Both the position numbers and the translations under genes were made by a program. The notes beneath the pieces were generated by a model. It did not search any database, was not told where the DNA came from, and saw only the letters and a list, made by a program, of their open reading frames with translations. From contig JAILNX010000021.1 in assembly GCA_024691085.1 (NCBI GenBank), forward strand, positions 1-64,000: a DNA stretch of 64,000 nt. The letters run 5' to 3'. This document shows, piece after piece, positions 1 through 8,397 of this stretch. Position 1 is the stretch's first letter. Every line of letters starts with the position of its first letter. This DNA is from Clostridiales bacterium (GTDB lineage: Bacteria > Bacillota > Clostridia > Christensenellales > CAG-138).

Positions 1-1689
1 CATGGGCGCGCGCATGCGGCGGGCCTTTTTGAGCTTTTTGGGCTTCTTCGCCCTGTCCCTCATGCCGAACGCGGTGAAAACAAGGGCGCAGACGAGCGCC
101 CCGAGAAGTATGGTGAGCGCCGCCGCCGCGTACACGGAGAGGGGCGCCTTGGGGTCGAATTCCAAAGTGCGCACGACCGAAAGCCGCGAGGAGGAGTAGC
201 GCAGATCGTCGGAGCCGAAGCGGGCGAGCCAGCTTTGCATCAGGCCGAAGACCTTCCCCTCAAGCAGCCGGCCCGCAAGGCACCCAAGCAGCGCCGCGGG
301 CAGCGTGACCACCGCAGTGCAGGCCGCAAAGTAAAGGCAGATATGCCCCTTGCCGGAGCCGAGCGCAAGCATGGTGTGCGCCGCCTCGCGCTGACGGGAT
401 ATGAACATGTAGCATTGCAGGCACAGCGCCGCCAAGGCGAGCAGAAGGCATATGCCAAGGAACACCGTGGATATGAACAGCATCTCGTTCATGGGCTTCG
501 CCGCGGCGGAATAGCCCTGGTCGTATACCGAAAAGCGGAACCCGTGCGGCTCCAGCCTCTCCGCCCTTGCGGTGAAGGCCGCCGCCTCGCTGTTTTTTAT
601 CCTGAAAACGCCCAGCCCGTAGCCGTTTGCCGCGCGCACGGCGCCTTTCGCGGCGTTGGAGTCGGGCAGGTACACGTCGTAGGGGTGCAGGTCGGTCGCG
701 CCGTACACGCCGACTATTTCATATTCTTCGGAGGCCGTTTCGGGGGCGAGGCCGCCGTAAAGGTCTCCGCCCGAGATGAGGGAGAGCCCCAGCTTATCGC
801 CCAACTCGGCTCCGACCGCGCTGACGAGCCTGTCGGAAACGACGCAGACCTTCGCCTTCGAGGCGTATTCCGCGTCGGTAAAGCTCCTGCCCTCGGTTAG
901 CATGAGCTCCTGCTCGTGGAACGGTATCTGATCCATGAGCGCCGCGGTGAACTGCACGGGGCAGGAATCGTTGCATTGCCGCATGTAAGCGGCGAGGCGG
1001 GCGTAAAGCCCGGTTTCGGCGGAGCCGCCCGTAAGCTCGGCGAGGGCGGGCACGGTGACGGCGCCGCTCCCGTCCGTAAAGGTCACGGGGGCCGCCTCGA
1101 ACCAGACGTAGCTGTTTATCCCGCGGAAATACCGCCCGCAGACGAGGTAGCTCTTCCCCTCCTCGAACCGCGTTTCATCGGCGAGCCCCGCCTCGGGACG
1201 CACCATGATCAGCTTGCCGGATTCGTCGGAGCGGGAGTAAAGACATTCGTCAAGATACGCCGAATACGCGTCGATGTTCTCCGCGATGTAGTGCCAGACG
1301 GTGATTTTTATCACGGCGAATTCGGGGTCGTAAAGCAGGCGGTCCTTCCTGTGCAGCCCGTCGATCAGCGCGGCGGAGCCGTATGCGGGCTCAAAGCTCA
1401 TCACCTCGGGCGCGGAGCACAAAGCGTCAAGCTCGGCGCGGTGCGCGTCTATCGCGGCTTCAAGCTCCCCGTCGTAAACGAAATTATCGGGATAATCCGC
1501 CCCCACGTACTCGAATTTCACAACGGTGTGGAAATAATCGTCGCACTCGTCAAGGTAGCCGCGGACGGAGGAATTGACGCAGAAGGCGACGCAGAGCATT
1601 ACCGAAAGCAGCAAAAGCACCAGCGTGTAGAGCAGCGTCTTCCACGGCGTGCGAACGGCGGACTTTATCCCGTTCCTTATGGCCTGCAT
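1..1689 (-). CDS. FtsX/MacB-type ABC transporter permease, 3' end outside window
   Basis: The minus frame is open from ATG at 1689 to the window edge (563 codons visible). AAGGAGGAG lies just upstream of the ATG and a consensus promoter further back. The protein has one N-terminal membrane helix (about residues 15-38), a large extracytoplasmic region (about 40-400) and three C-terminal helices (about 408-432, 448-475, 515-542), followed by a basic tail that runs off the edge. This is the usual FtsX/MacB permease topology. Such permeases work with a separate ATPase in lipoprotein, peptide or antibiotic traffic; no ATPase is visible here, so it may lie beyond position 1. The substrate is unknown. 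Long plus-strand reading frames over the same bases are shadows. Confidence 0.85.
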   Translation of the reverse strand, partial: MQAIRNGIKSAVRTPWKTLLYTLVLLLLSVMLCVAFCVNSSVRGYLDECDDYFHTVVKFEYVGADYPDNFVYDGELEAAIDAHRAELDALCSAPEVMSFEPAYGSAALIDGLHRKDRLLYDPEFAVIKITVWHYIAENIDAYSAYLDECLYSRSDESGKLIMVRPEAGLADETRFEEGKSYLVCGRYFRGINSYVWFEAAPVTFTDGSGAVTVPALAELTGGSAETGLYARLAAYMRQCNDSCPVQFTAALMDQIPFHEQELMLTEGRSFTDAEYASKAKVCVVSDRLVSAVGAELGDKLGLSLISGGDLYGGLAPETASEEYEIVGVYGATDLHPYDVYLPDSNAAKGAVRAANGYGLGVFRIKNSEAAAFTARAERLEPHGFRFSVYDQGYSAAAKPMNEMLFISTVFLGICLLLALAALCLQCYMFISRQREAAHTMLALGSGKGHICLYFAACTAVVTLPAALLGCLAGRLLEGKVFGLMQSWLARFGSDDLRYSSSRLSVVRTLEFDPKAPLSVYAAAALTILLGALVCALVFTAFGMRDRAKKPKKLKKARRMRAPM

Positions 1690-1743
1690 TGCCCGGCTCC
1701 TCCTTCCCGCATTTTGTGTCGATATGCCTTAACGGCATTGGTG

Positions 1744-1772
1744 AGTATAGCATGAAAAGACGTGTTTGTCAA
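1744..1772 (-). promoter_or_regulatory. Sigma-A type promoter for the FtsX-like gene
   Basis: On the minus strand TTGACA (1772-1767) and TATACT (1749-1744) are separated by 17 bases. The start codon at 1689 follows after a leader carrying a small hairpin (ATGCC/GGCAT). Confidence 0.7.
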
Positions 1773-1846
1773 CAATTATTTATCGTATTACGATAAAAAC
1801 GCCTCCGGCGGATCGTAAATATCGTTTGCTCGGCTTAGCGGGGGCT

Positions 1847-2671
1847 TTACTCCGCGCCCCCGTCCCGGCTGATGAAATTCAGCGCTTCCTTCTGCAGCTT
1901 GCCGCGCCCGGTCATGTTCTTGCCGACGATGAGCCTTGCGGCCTTCGTGTCGCCCGCCGCAAGGCGGGCAAGCCCGAACGCCTCGCGTATCTCCTGCGAG
2001 GGCTCGACGACGGGCAGATGAGCGTTGTACGGGCAGACCTGCTGGCAGACCTCGCAGCCTATGTGCGTGGTCTGCTTTTCGTATACCCAATCGGGGTAAT
2101 CCGCCCCGTCCATGTAATATCGCATGCACTCGGTCACGTGCATTTCGCCGTCGTGGATGGCGCACGCGGGGCAGGCCGATTCGCAGCGGCGGCAGGCGCG
2201 GCAATAGTCCGGCGATTCGACGGAATAGCTCTCCGGAGCGAAGCGGTTGTTTTCATCCGAGGCGATGAGAAGGCTCTGCACGGCGAAGCGCGTGCCGAAG
2301 GGCGGTATCGCCGCAAGCGAGCTTTTGAGAGGCACGGCGATCCGGTTGTCGTAGAGCAGGCTCTTGACGGGCAGCTCGGCGCGCCGTACGCAAACGCCCG
2401 CGGCCTCAAGGCTTTTCGCCAGAGCGACCGCCGCGTGATATGAAAGGTTGCTGTTGACGTAATAGGGCGGTATGCGCTCGCCCGCGGGATAGGGCGCGTA
2501 CGCCCAGACCAGCAGGCAGGCGGTATCGTAAGGGAGCCCGGAGGCGTCGAATATTATGTGCTCGTCGCGGGTATGCTCCGCCACCTCCGCCCCGTAGCAA
2601 GGCGGCGCGACGAAATAAGCCCGCGCAAAGCCGAGCTCCAAAGCCATGTTCTCAAGCTCCCTGTTGTTCAT
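1847..2671 (-). CDS. Short QueG-like double [4Fe-4S] cluster protein
   Basis: 274 residues. The C-terminal half carries two ferredoxin-type cysteine sets, CRACRRCESACPACAI (about residues 172-187) and CEVCQQVCPYN (about 222-232), the pattern of epoxyqueuosine reductase (QueG), which makes the last step of queuosine in tRNA. The N-terminal part resembles the QueG family's cobalamin-binding region only loosely, and the protein is about 100 residues shorter than usual QueG (about 380) because the C-terminal HEAT-like part is missing. It may be a QueG relative with another substrate. It stands alone, convergent to no neighbour, with its own start at the edge of a 200-base intergenic region. Family placement is sound; the exact reaction is not proven. 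Confidence 0.75.
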   Translation of the reverse strand: MNNRELENMALELGFARAYFVAPPCYGAEVAEHTRDEHIIFDASGLPYDTACLLVWAYAPYPAGERIPPYYVNSNLSYHAAVALAKSLEAAGVCVRRAELPVKSLLYDNRIAVPLKSSLAAIPPFGTRFAVQSLLIASDENNRFAPESYSVESPDYCRACRRCESACPACAIHDGEMHVTECMRYYMDGADYPDWVYEKQTTHIGCEVCQQVCPYNAHLPVVEPSQEIREAFGLARLAAGDTKAARLIVGKNMTGRGKLQKEALNFISRDGGAE

Positions 2672-2728
2672 AACCGGATTATATCAAGAGGGAATGGGAA
2701 AAGCAATAGAGTTATGATCGCCTTCGGC

Positions 2729-2788
2729 GAGTTATGAGCTGCCTTCGGCAATGTTCGGAAGCGTTCGGCAAGCCCGGGCTCATAACTC
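2729..2788. repeat. Inverted repeat with inner hairpin (REP-like)
   Basis: GAGTTATGAGC at 2729-2739 is perfectly complementary to GCTCATAACTC at 2778-2788. The spacer holds a small GCC-TTC-GGC hairpin and several TTCGG repeats. It sits between two divergent genes and looks like a palindromic intergenic repeat. Function unknown. Confidence 0.6.
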
Positions 2789-2875
2789 CGAACTCAAATC
2801 TTATTCGCCGTTTGCCATTCCAACAATAATATGTTATAATCCACAAATAACGATAATGGGGAGGAAGGCGAAAAG

Positions 2876-3907
2876 GTGTTTGATACGCTGCTGCACTCGC
2901 TTGCGGCCGTTGCGATAGTCATGTGCATAGTGGCGCTCGGCTACGTGTTCGGCAAAAAGGGCTACATCAACCGCGGCAACAAGGGACTGATGACGAAGCT
3001 CATTATCAACGCGGGCATGCCCTGCCTCGTGGTCAGCAATATTTTGGGCGAGCTCGATCTTTCCACCCTCGAAAGGCCGCTCCTGCTGTTCCTCATGCCC
3101 GTTTTGAGCATGGCCTCCACGCTTGCCATCGGCCTGCTGCTCGCGGCTTTGTTAAAGCCCCCGGCGGTGAGGCGCGGCGGGTTCGTGGTGATGTGCGCGT
3201 TCTCAAACTCCATATTCGTGGGCCTGCCCATGAACCGCGGGCTGTTCGGCGACGCGGCGATCCCCTTCGTTATGATATTCTACATGGTCAACACCACCTT
3301 CTTCTGGACGGTGGGCAATTACCTCATCAACAAGAGCGGCGCGGCGGCGCACGGCGAGGGGAACATGGGCTTCGGCAAGCTTATAAAAAAGCTGCTCTCC
3401 CCGCCCCTCATCGCGCTGTTCATCACCATACCGCTGCTGCTCATCCAAACAAGGCTCAACGCAAACGCGGCTTTCATGCAGAGCTTTACCGAGAGCGGGG
3501 CCTACCCGTATATCGCGCTCGTGCAGAACAGCATAGTCAAGATGTGCGGCTACGTGGGCAACCTCGTCACGCCGGTGGCGCTTTTGTACATCGGCGCGGT
3601 GCTCTATGAGTACGGGTTCAAGTCGCTGAAGCCCGACGGCCTCATGTGGACAATGATGGGCGTCAGGTTCATACTCGCCCCGGCAATTATGCTCGCGCTC
3701 TGCGCGGCATTCGGGCTTACCGGCGTGCCCACGGGGGTCTTCACCGTGGAGGCCGCGATGCCCGTCATGAGCCAGGCGGTGGTGCTCGCCGCCTCGTGCG
3801 ACGCGGACGAGAGCTTCGTCGCCTCGGGCATGTGCCTGACCACGCTCGGCTGCTTTGCGCTCGTGCCGATACTCATGCTCGTCATGACGGCGCTCGGGCT
3901 GGTGTAA
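2876..3907 (+). CDS. AEC family transporter (auxin efflux carrier type)
   Basis: 343 residues, almost entirely hydrophobic, with about ten predicted membrane helices in two halves, as in AEC (PIN-like) permeases. The family exports or imports small organic acids such as malate. The N-terminal part (VALGYVFGKKGYIN, then NAGMPCLVVSNI) matches the family's first two helices. The start is GTG at 2876, chosen because GGGAGGAAGG lies at the right distance upstream. The next gene starts 18 bases after the stop, so they may be co-transcribed. Substrate cannot be told from sequence. Confidence 0.88.
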   Translation: MFDTLLHSLAAVAIVMCIVALGYVFGKKGYINRGNKGLMTKLIINAGMPCLVVSNILGELDLSTLERPLLLFLMPVLSMASTLAIGLLLAALLKPPAVRRGGFVVMCAFSNSIFVGLPMNRGLFGDAAIPFVMIFYMVNTTFFWTVGNYLINKSGAAAHGEGNMGFGKLIKKLLSPPLIALFITIPLLLIQTRLNANAAFMQSFTESGAYPYIALVQNSIVKMCGYVGNLVTPVALLYIGAVLYEYGFKSLKPDGLMWTMMGVRFILAPAIMLALCAAFGLTGVPTGVFTVEAAMPVMSQAVVLAASCDADESFVASGMCLTTLGCFALVPILMLVMTALGLV

Positions 3908-3925
3908 AAGGATCGGTATTAAATT

Positions 3926-5206
3926 ATGAGCAAGGAAACCTCCGCGGCGAATACCGCGAAAAAAAAGAAAAGACCGGGCGCGGGGAAGATAGTTCTCATC
4001 TGCCTCGGCGCAGCGCTTGCAGTTCCCGTAATCGTTGTGCTGCTGTATGCGCTGTTTTCAAAGGATCCCGTTCCGCAGAAGATCCCCGAGCCAACCGAAC
4101 AGGCGGCTTACGAGATACGGCATATCATCAAATACTGGCCCGAGGACGCGGATTACCTGACCTGCGATTACGCCTGCATAATGGATAAGCCCGTTTTCAG
4201 CCGCACGTCGGAGGCGGGCGCCGCCATGAACAAGGCGGTCGATGCGTATTTTGACGGGCTGTTCGGGCGGATAGAAAAGGAGTACATGCAGGCGGGCGTT
4301 GCAAAGCCCCCCTATACCGAGGTCGCGTGCAGCCTCGAAAGCTGCCGTGATTACACCTGCGTGCTGTTCACCGAAAAGCACTGCTACGAGGCCCAGCCCT
4401 ATACCGAGACCCGCACCGTAATAATGGACGGGCGCGGCGGCGAGGTCAACGCCAACGACGTTTTCCGCACCTACCACGCGGAGGAGAGGATCGCGGAGGC
4501 GGTGCTCGGCCTTATGAACGCCTCGGGTTACTGCTATGACGACGTCGGGCTGAACGACGTGCTCGCGCGGCTCGATATCTCCCACCGGTTCACCGTTGAC
4601 GACGGCGGCGCGACCGTGTTCCTGCCGGAGGGCGTGTTCGCCCCGTACGACAGGGGCGAGCTCGCCTTCACCGTCCCCGCCGAAAGCATAGTGCCGAAGG
4701 TCGTCGGCAGCGCGATCACTATGGAGGAATACGAGGGTATATGCGGGCTCACCGACGCTGCCGCCTCCGCCTGCATAGTCCGTGAAACGGATATTACGGG
4801 CGGCGAGCTCACGCCCTACGCCGCAACGGCGTTCATGGGCGCGTGCATGCAGAAGTCCGGGCGCGGGGCCGAAAAGGGCCGCATACCCGTTCCGGCTGCG
4901 GAGTTCGAGGCGTATTACCGCGCCTGCTTCGGGAACGACTTCCCGGGGATAGACCGCGACGGCTTCGATATCAAGCTCGACAACGGCGTTTATTCGGTCT
5001 CCGCCTCGCAGAAGGTGTACGAATACCACGTGGATATCCTCGGGGCAGAGCGCAGCGGGAACGAGCTCACGATAGACGGCGAGGTCATGTTCGGCGGCTA
5101 CGGCTACCCCTACAGCACCCCCGTCTGCCGCGTGACGATAAGGCTTATCGAAAACGCGGAGAGCCCATACGGGTTCACACTCAGGGACTATAACATGAGC
5201 CTGTGA
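3926..5206 (+). CDS. Membrane-anchored DUF3298-type protein
   Basis: 426 residues: a basic cytoplasmic N-terminus (1-20), one membrane helix (about 21-44), then an extracytoplasmic region. Residues about 215-255 contain a segment ending in VFAPYDRGELAFTVP, like the DUF3298 domain found in RsiV-type anti-sigma factors and related surface proteins, where this fold can bind lysozyme. No sigma factor gene lies next to it, so an anti-sigma role is not supported here. The last 150 residues match nothing I recognise. It follows the AEC gene closely and ends 70 bases before gltX. Confidence 0.6.
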   Translation: MSKETSAANTAKKKKRPGAGKIVLICLGAALAVPVIVVLLYALFSKDPVPQKIPEPTEQAAYEIRHIIKYWPEDADYLTCDYACIMDKPVFSRTSEAGAAMNKAVDAYFDGLFGRIEKEYMQAGVAKPPYTEVACSLESCRDYTCVLFTEKHCYEAQPYTETRTVIMDGRGGEVNANDVFRTYHAEERIAEAVLGLMNASGYCYDDVGLNDVLARLDISHRFTVDDGGATVFLPEGVFAPYDRGELAFTVPAESIVPKVVGSAITMEEYEGICGLTDAAASACIVRETDITGGELTPYAATAFMGACMQKSGRGAEKGRIPVPAAEFEAYYRACFGNDFPGIDRDGFDIKLDNGVYSVSASQKVYEYHVDILGAERSGNELTIDGEVMFGGYGYPYSTPVCRVTIRLIENAESPYGFTLRDYNMSL

Positions 5207-5276
5207 CCGCGCAAGCGTTCGATTGCGCGTTACGCATTACGAATTTGTAAAAATCTCTTTATCAAGGAGTTGTATT

Positions 5277-6758
5277 ATGAAGGTACGCACAAGGTTTGCA
5301 CCCAGCCCCACCGGCTTCATGCACGTGGGCAATCTCAGGACGGCGCTCTACGCCTGGCTGTGGGCGAGAAAGAACAGGGGCGTGTTCATGCTCAGGATCG
5401 AGGATACCGACCAGGCCCGCTTCGTCGAGGGGGCGGAGGAGGTCGTGTACAAGACCCTGCGCACGGCGGGCCTCAACTGGGACGAGGGCCCCGATATCGG
5501 CGGCGATTACGGCCCCTACGTGAAGAGCGAAAGGAAGGATATGTACCTTCCCTACGCAAAGCAGCTCGTAGAATCCGGTCACGCCTATTACTGCTTCTGC
5601 ACCAAGGAGGCGCTGGACGAGCGCAGGGCCAAGGTCGAGGCCGAGGGCGGCACGTTCAAATACGATAAGCATTGTCTTAACATGCCGAAGGAGGAGATCG
5701 AGCGCCGTCTGGCGGCGGGCGAGCCCTACGTTATCAGGCAGAACGTGCCCACGGAGGGCAAGGCCGATTTTGACGACGCCATATTCGGGCATATCGAGGT
5801 CGACTGCTCGGAGCTCGACGATATGATCCTCATCAAGGCGGACGGAATGCCCACCTATAACTTCGCCAACGTCATCGACGACCATACCATGGGTATCACT
5901 CACGTCCTGCGCGGCATGGAGTATCTTTCCTCCACGCCCAAATACAACCTGCTCTACGAGGCGTTCGGCTGGGAGAAGCCGACCTACGTCCACCTTACGA
6001 CCATCATGCGCGACGCGACGCACAAGCTGTCGAAACGCGACGGCGACGCGACGTTCGAGGATCTGGTGAACGCGGGGTATCTGCCCGAGGCGATAATCAA
6101 CTATCTCGCCCTCGTCGGCTGGAGCCCCGGAGACGAGCGCGAGTTCTTCACGCTCTCCGAGCTCAAGGACGCCTTCTCGCTTGAGGGGCTTTCGAAGTCC
6201 CCCGCGATATTCGACCACCTGAAGCTCCGCTGGATGAACGCGGAGTACATCCGCCGTATGGACGGGAAGGCGTATTTCGAGAAGGCGAAGCCCTGGCTTA
6301 TTAAGGCCGGCGTCGGCGAGATCGCCGAAAAACCCGAGAACGAGGAGATCTTTACGAGGATACTTCAGCCGAGGACGGAGATATTCTCGGATATCGCGCC
6401 CAACGTCGATTTCCTCGCGAAGCTCGACGAGGACTACGATACCGAGCTCTTCACCAACAAGAAGTCCAAGACGGACGCCGAGGTGTCGAAGAACGTGCTT
6501 TCCGAGGTGATACCGCTTCTTGAGTCGCTCCGCGAGTGGAACGAGACCGCGATCCATGACGCTCTCATCGGCTTTGCCGCAGAGAAGGGCATGAAGAACG
6601 GTACGCTTCTTTGGCCCGTCCGCATCGCGATGAGCGGACGCACGGTCACTCCCGGCGGCGCGATCGAGATCGCGGCACTGCTCGGCCGCGACGAGACGAT
6701 GAGGAGGCTAAGGCTCGGTCTCGACAGGCTCGTCAGGCAGACGGCGGGGGTATTGTAA
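5277..6758 (+). CDS. gltX: Glutamate--tRNA ligase
   Basis: 493 residues, normal for GluRS. It charges tRNA-Glu with glutamate and, in organisms without GlnRS, often tRNA-Gln as well. The class I signatures are present: the HIGH-like HVGN after RFAPSPTGFM near the N-terminus and the KMSKS-like HKLSKRDGD near residue 245. The C-terminal half is the anticodon-binding helical domain. The frame is open from 5223, but ATG 5277 is the start because AAGGAG lies 9 bases upstream and family members begin at this point. The stop codon overlaps the -35 box of the next operon's promoter. Confidence 0.97.
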   Translation: MKVRTRFAPSPTGFMHVGNLRTALYAWLWARKNRGVFMLRIEDTDQARFVEGAEEVVYKTLRTAGLNWDEGPDIGGDYGPYVKSERKDMYLPYAKQLVESGHAYYCFCTKEALDERRAKVEAEGGTFKYDKHCLNMPKEEIERRLAAGEPYVIRQNVPTEGKADFDDAIFGHIEVDCSELDDMILIKADGMPTYNFANVIDDHTMGITHVLRGMEYLSSTPKYNLLYEAFGWEKPTYVHLTTIMRDATHKLSKRDGDATFEDLVNAGYLPEAIINYLALVGWSPGDEREFFTLSELKDAFSLEGLSKSPAIFDHLKLRWMNAEYIRRMDGKAYFEKAKPWLIKAGVGEIAEKPENEEIFTRILQPRTEIFSDIAPNVDFLAKLDEDYDTELFTNKKSKTDAEVSKNVLSEVIPLLESLREWNETAIHDALIGFAAEKGMKNGTLLWPVRIAMSGRTVTPGGAIEIAALLGRDETMRRLRLGLDRLVRQTAGVL

Positions 6759-6781
6759 TATCAAAAAAAGCCTGATATAAT
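6753..6781 (+). promoter_or_regulatory. Promoter of the HPr-kinase-like/PqqD operon
   Basis: TTGTAA (6753-6758, containing the gltX stop) and TATAAT (6776-6781) are 17 bases apart. The first gene, at 6811, has AGGAGG at 6797-6802. Confidence 0.7.
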
Positions 6782-6810
6782 AAGGGTAATCGATTCAGGA
6801 GGACTTAACG

Positions 6811-7518
6811 TTGTTCAAGGTCGCGGACATCGTATTCGAAGCTAAGAACTGCGGAAAAACCTTTTCGGCAAGATCCTTGAAGTACGCTTTTTTCGGCACA
6901 GAGCCGGAGCTCGTGATCGACGTAACCGACGCCGAAGTCGCAAAACACATGGAAAAGCATCCCGGGGTCGAGGAAGAGGTGTTCCGCTATCTTCTGTCCG
7001 GCACGGCCTTCTACAGCGCGCTGATCGACAGAAACGGCATGCTGCTCCACTCCTCCGCGGTCGTGAAGGACGGAAGGGCGTATCTCTTCACCGCCGGTTC
7101 CGGCACGGGCAAGTCCACGCATACGGGCTACTGGCTCGAGCTCTTTCCCGACGCATATATCCTGAACGACGATAAGCCCGCTATAAGGCTGGTCGACGGC
7201 GTGTTTTACGCCTACGGCACCCCGTGGAGCGGCAAGTTCGACTTAAGCAGGAACGAAGGTGTTCCCATCGGAGGCATCGCGTGCGTCGAGCGGGCGAAGG
7301 AAAACTTTATCGAGCCCATGCCGACGGCGCTTGCGGCGGCGAAGCTTTTGTCGCAGACCGTAAGGCACTTAAGCGAGGGCAGGCTCAATAAGCTCCTTGA
7401 CACGATGGACCTTCTCATCCGCGCCGTCCCGGTCTACAGGCTGGGCTGCATCGCGGACAGGTCCGCCGCGGAGCTCTCGTCAAAGGTGATGACGGCGGCT
7501 CCGGATAATAACCGATAA
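6811..7518 (+). CDS. HPr kinase-like protein of a PqqD-associated cluster
   Basis: 235 residues. A P-loop, GSGTGKST (about residues 97-104), is followed by LNDDKPAI (about 121-128), a layout seen in HprK-like kinases related to the PEP carboxykinase fold. HprK-like proteins occur in several RiPP clusters; in the paeninodin lasso peptide cluster a homologue phosphorylates the precursor. The N-terminal HPr-binding part of true HprK is absent, and the normal ptsH context is missing. The start is TTG at 6811, fixed by AGGAGG eight bases upstream. The pqqD-like gene, a peptidase and an exporter follow, so a role in modifying a small peptide is inferred. No precursor gene was found. Confidence 0.78.
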   Translation: MFKVADIVFEAKNCGKTFSARSLKYAFFGTEPELVIDVTDAEVAKHMEKHPGVEEEVFRYLLSGTAFYSALIDRNGMLLHSSAVVKDGRAYLFTAGSGTGKSTHTGYWLELFPDAYILNDDKPAIRLVDGVFYAYGTPWSGKFDLSRNEGVPIGGIACVERAKENFIEPMPTALAAAKLLSQTVRHLSEGRLNKLLDTMDLLIRAVPVYRLGCIADRSAAELSSKVMTAAPDNNR

Positions 7519-7626
7519 CGAGTCCCTGGTTCATTTCAGCTTGTTTTTAAGCGCAGGGAGGATCCTTTTAATAAATCGGCCGTTCGGCCGGGAAAGGACG
7601 CCCCTAAAGGGGGGTATTTGCTGCAG

Positions 7627-7890
7627 ATGAAAATAAAAGACGGATTTGTTCTTAAAAACGTGGCGGAGGTGACGGTGGTCGTTCCCGCCGGCGCAGCCGC
7701 GCTCGATTTTAACGGCATGATCACCCTTAACGAGACCGGCGCCTTCCTCTGGGAGCTTTTAAAGAACGAAACGACCGAGGAAGAGCTGTTGAAGGCCATG
7801 CTCGCGGAGTATGAGGTCGACGAGGCGACCGCCCGCGCCGGCATCGAAAAGTTCGTAAAAAGGCTTTCGGAAGAGGGCCTTCTGGCCTGA
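7627..7890 (+). CDS. PqqD family protein (RiPP recognition element)
   Basis: About 87 residues. PqqD-like domains are winged-helix peptide-binding modules that present the leader of a precursor peptide to tailoring enzymes. The conserved pattern is visible: DGFVLKNV at the start, ALDFNGMITLNETGAFLWELL in the middle, and a final helix with EYEVDEATARAGIEKFV. The frame is open from a TTG at 7618, which has GGGGGG only three bases upstream; ATG 7627 is preferred because family members usually begin MKIKDGF. The peptidase gene starts three bases after the stop. The gap before this gene (7519-7626) holds two short GC-rich palindromes and no credible peptide gene. Confidence 0.85.
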   Translation: MKIKDGFVLKNVAEVTVVVPAGAAALDFNGMITLNETGAFLWELLKNETTEEELLKAMLAEYEVDEATARAGIEKFVKRLSEEGLLA

Positions 7891-7893
7891 CGC

Positions 7894-8397
7894 ATGCCGG
7901 AGCCCGAAAGAAAAATCCACACCGCGCTCAAAGAGGTCGAGGAGGTCATGCTCTCGAAGCTCAGCGAGGGCGGCTCGGTAACGTTCTCCCCAAAGGGGAC
8001 GAGCATGCTCCCCATGCTCCATTCGGGGACCGACAGCGTTACCCTTATAAAGCCCCCGGATAAACCCAGAAAGGGCACGGTGGCTCTTTTTATACTGAAG
8101 GACGAGAAGGGCGGGCGTCGCTACGCCCTGCACAGGCTCGTCGGGATCAAAAACGACGAATACGTGTTTTGCGGGGATAACCGCATCTCTTGCGATCCGC
8201 CGGTCAAATACGAGGACATCATCGCCGTGGTCTCGGAGTTCACGAGGAACGGAAAAAGGCACGGCGTCAATGGCTTTTTCTACTGCGTCTACAAGACGTT
8301 CATGCTCGCGACGGTCAGGATAAGGCCGTTCACGAACCGATTTGAAAGATCCGTTTACAGCTTATGGAAAAGAATCTTCCGAAAAAAAACAAAGTAA
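7894..8397 (+). CDS. S24/S26 family peptidase (signal peptidase-like)
   Basis: 167 residues. The segment PKGTSMLPML (about residues 29-38) holds the catalytic serine motif (SM) of S26 enzymes. YALHRLVGI (about 72-80) holds a His where bacterial signal peptidase I has Lys, as in the SipW/Sec11 type, and CGDNR (about 90-94) is the third conserved box. Unlike SipW there is no clear N-terminal membrane anchor; the C-terminus is basic with a short hydrophobic stretch. Small peptidases of this kind are regularly found with PqqD and ABC exporters and may cut a leader peptide. That role is inferred from context. Its 3' end overlaps the ABC gene by 34 bases. Confidence 0.8.
   Translation: MPEPERKIHTALKEVEEVMLSKLSEGGSVTFSPKGTSMLPMLHSGTDSVTLIKPPDKPRKGTVALFILKDEKGGRRYALHRLVGIKNDEYVFCGDNRISCDPPVKYEDIIAVVSEFTRNGKRHGVNGFFYCVYKTFMLATVRIRPFTNRFERSVYSLWKRIFRKKTK

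Noticed and set aside
235..1755. Two long plus-strand frames over the FtsX-like gene
   Set aside because: They are shadows: Arg/Gly-rich composition, no family match, and the minus frame encodes a clear permease with promoter and ribosome binding site.
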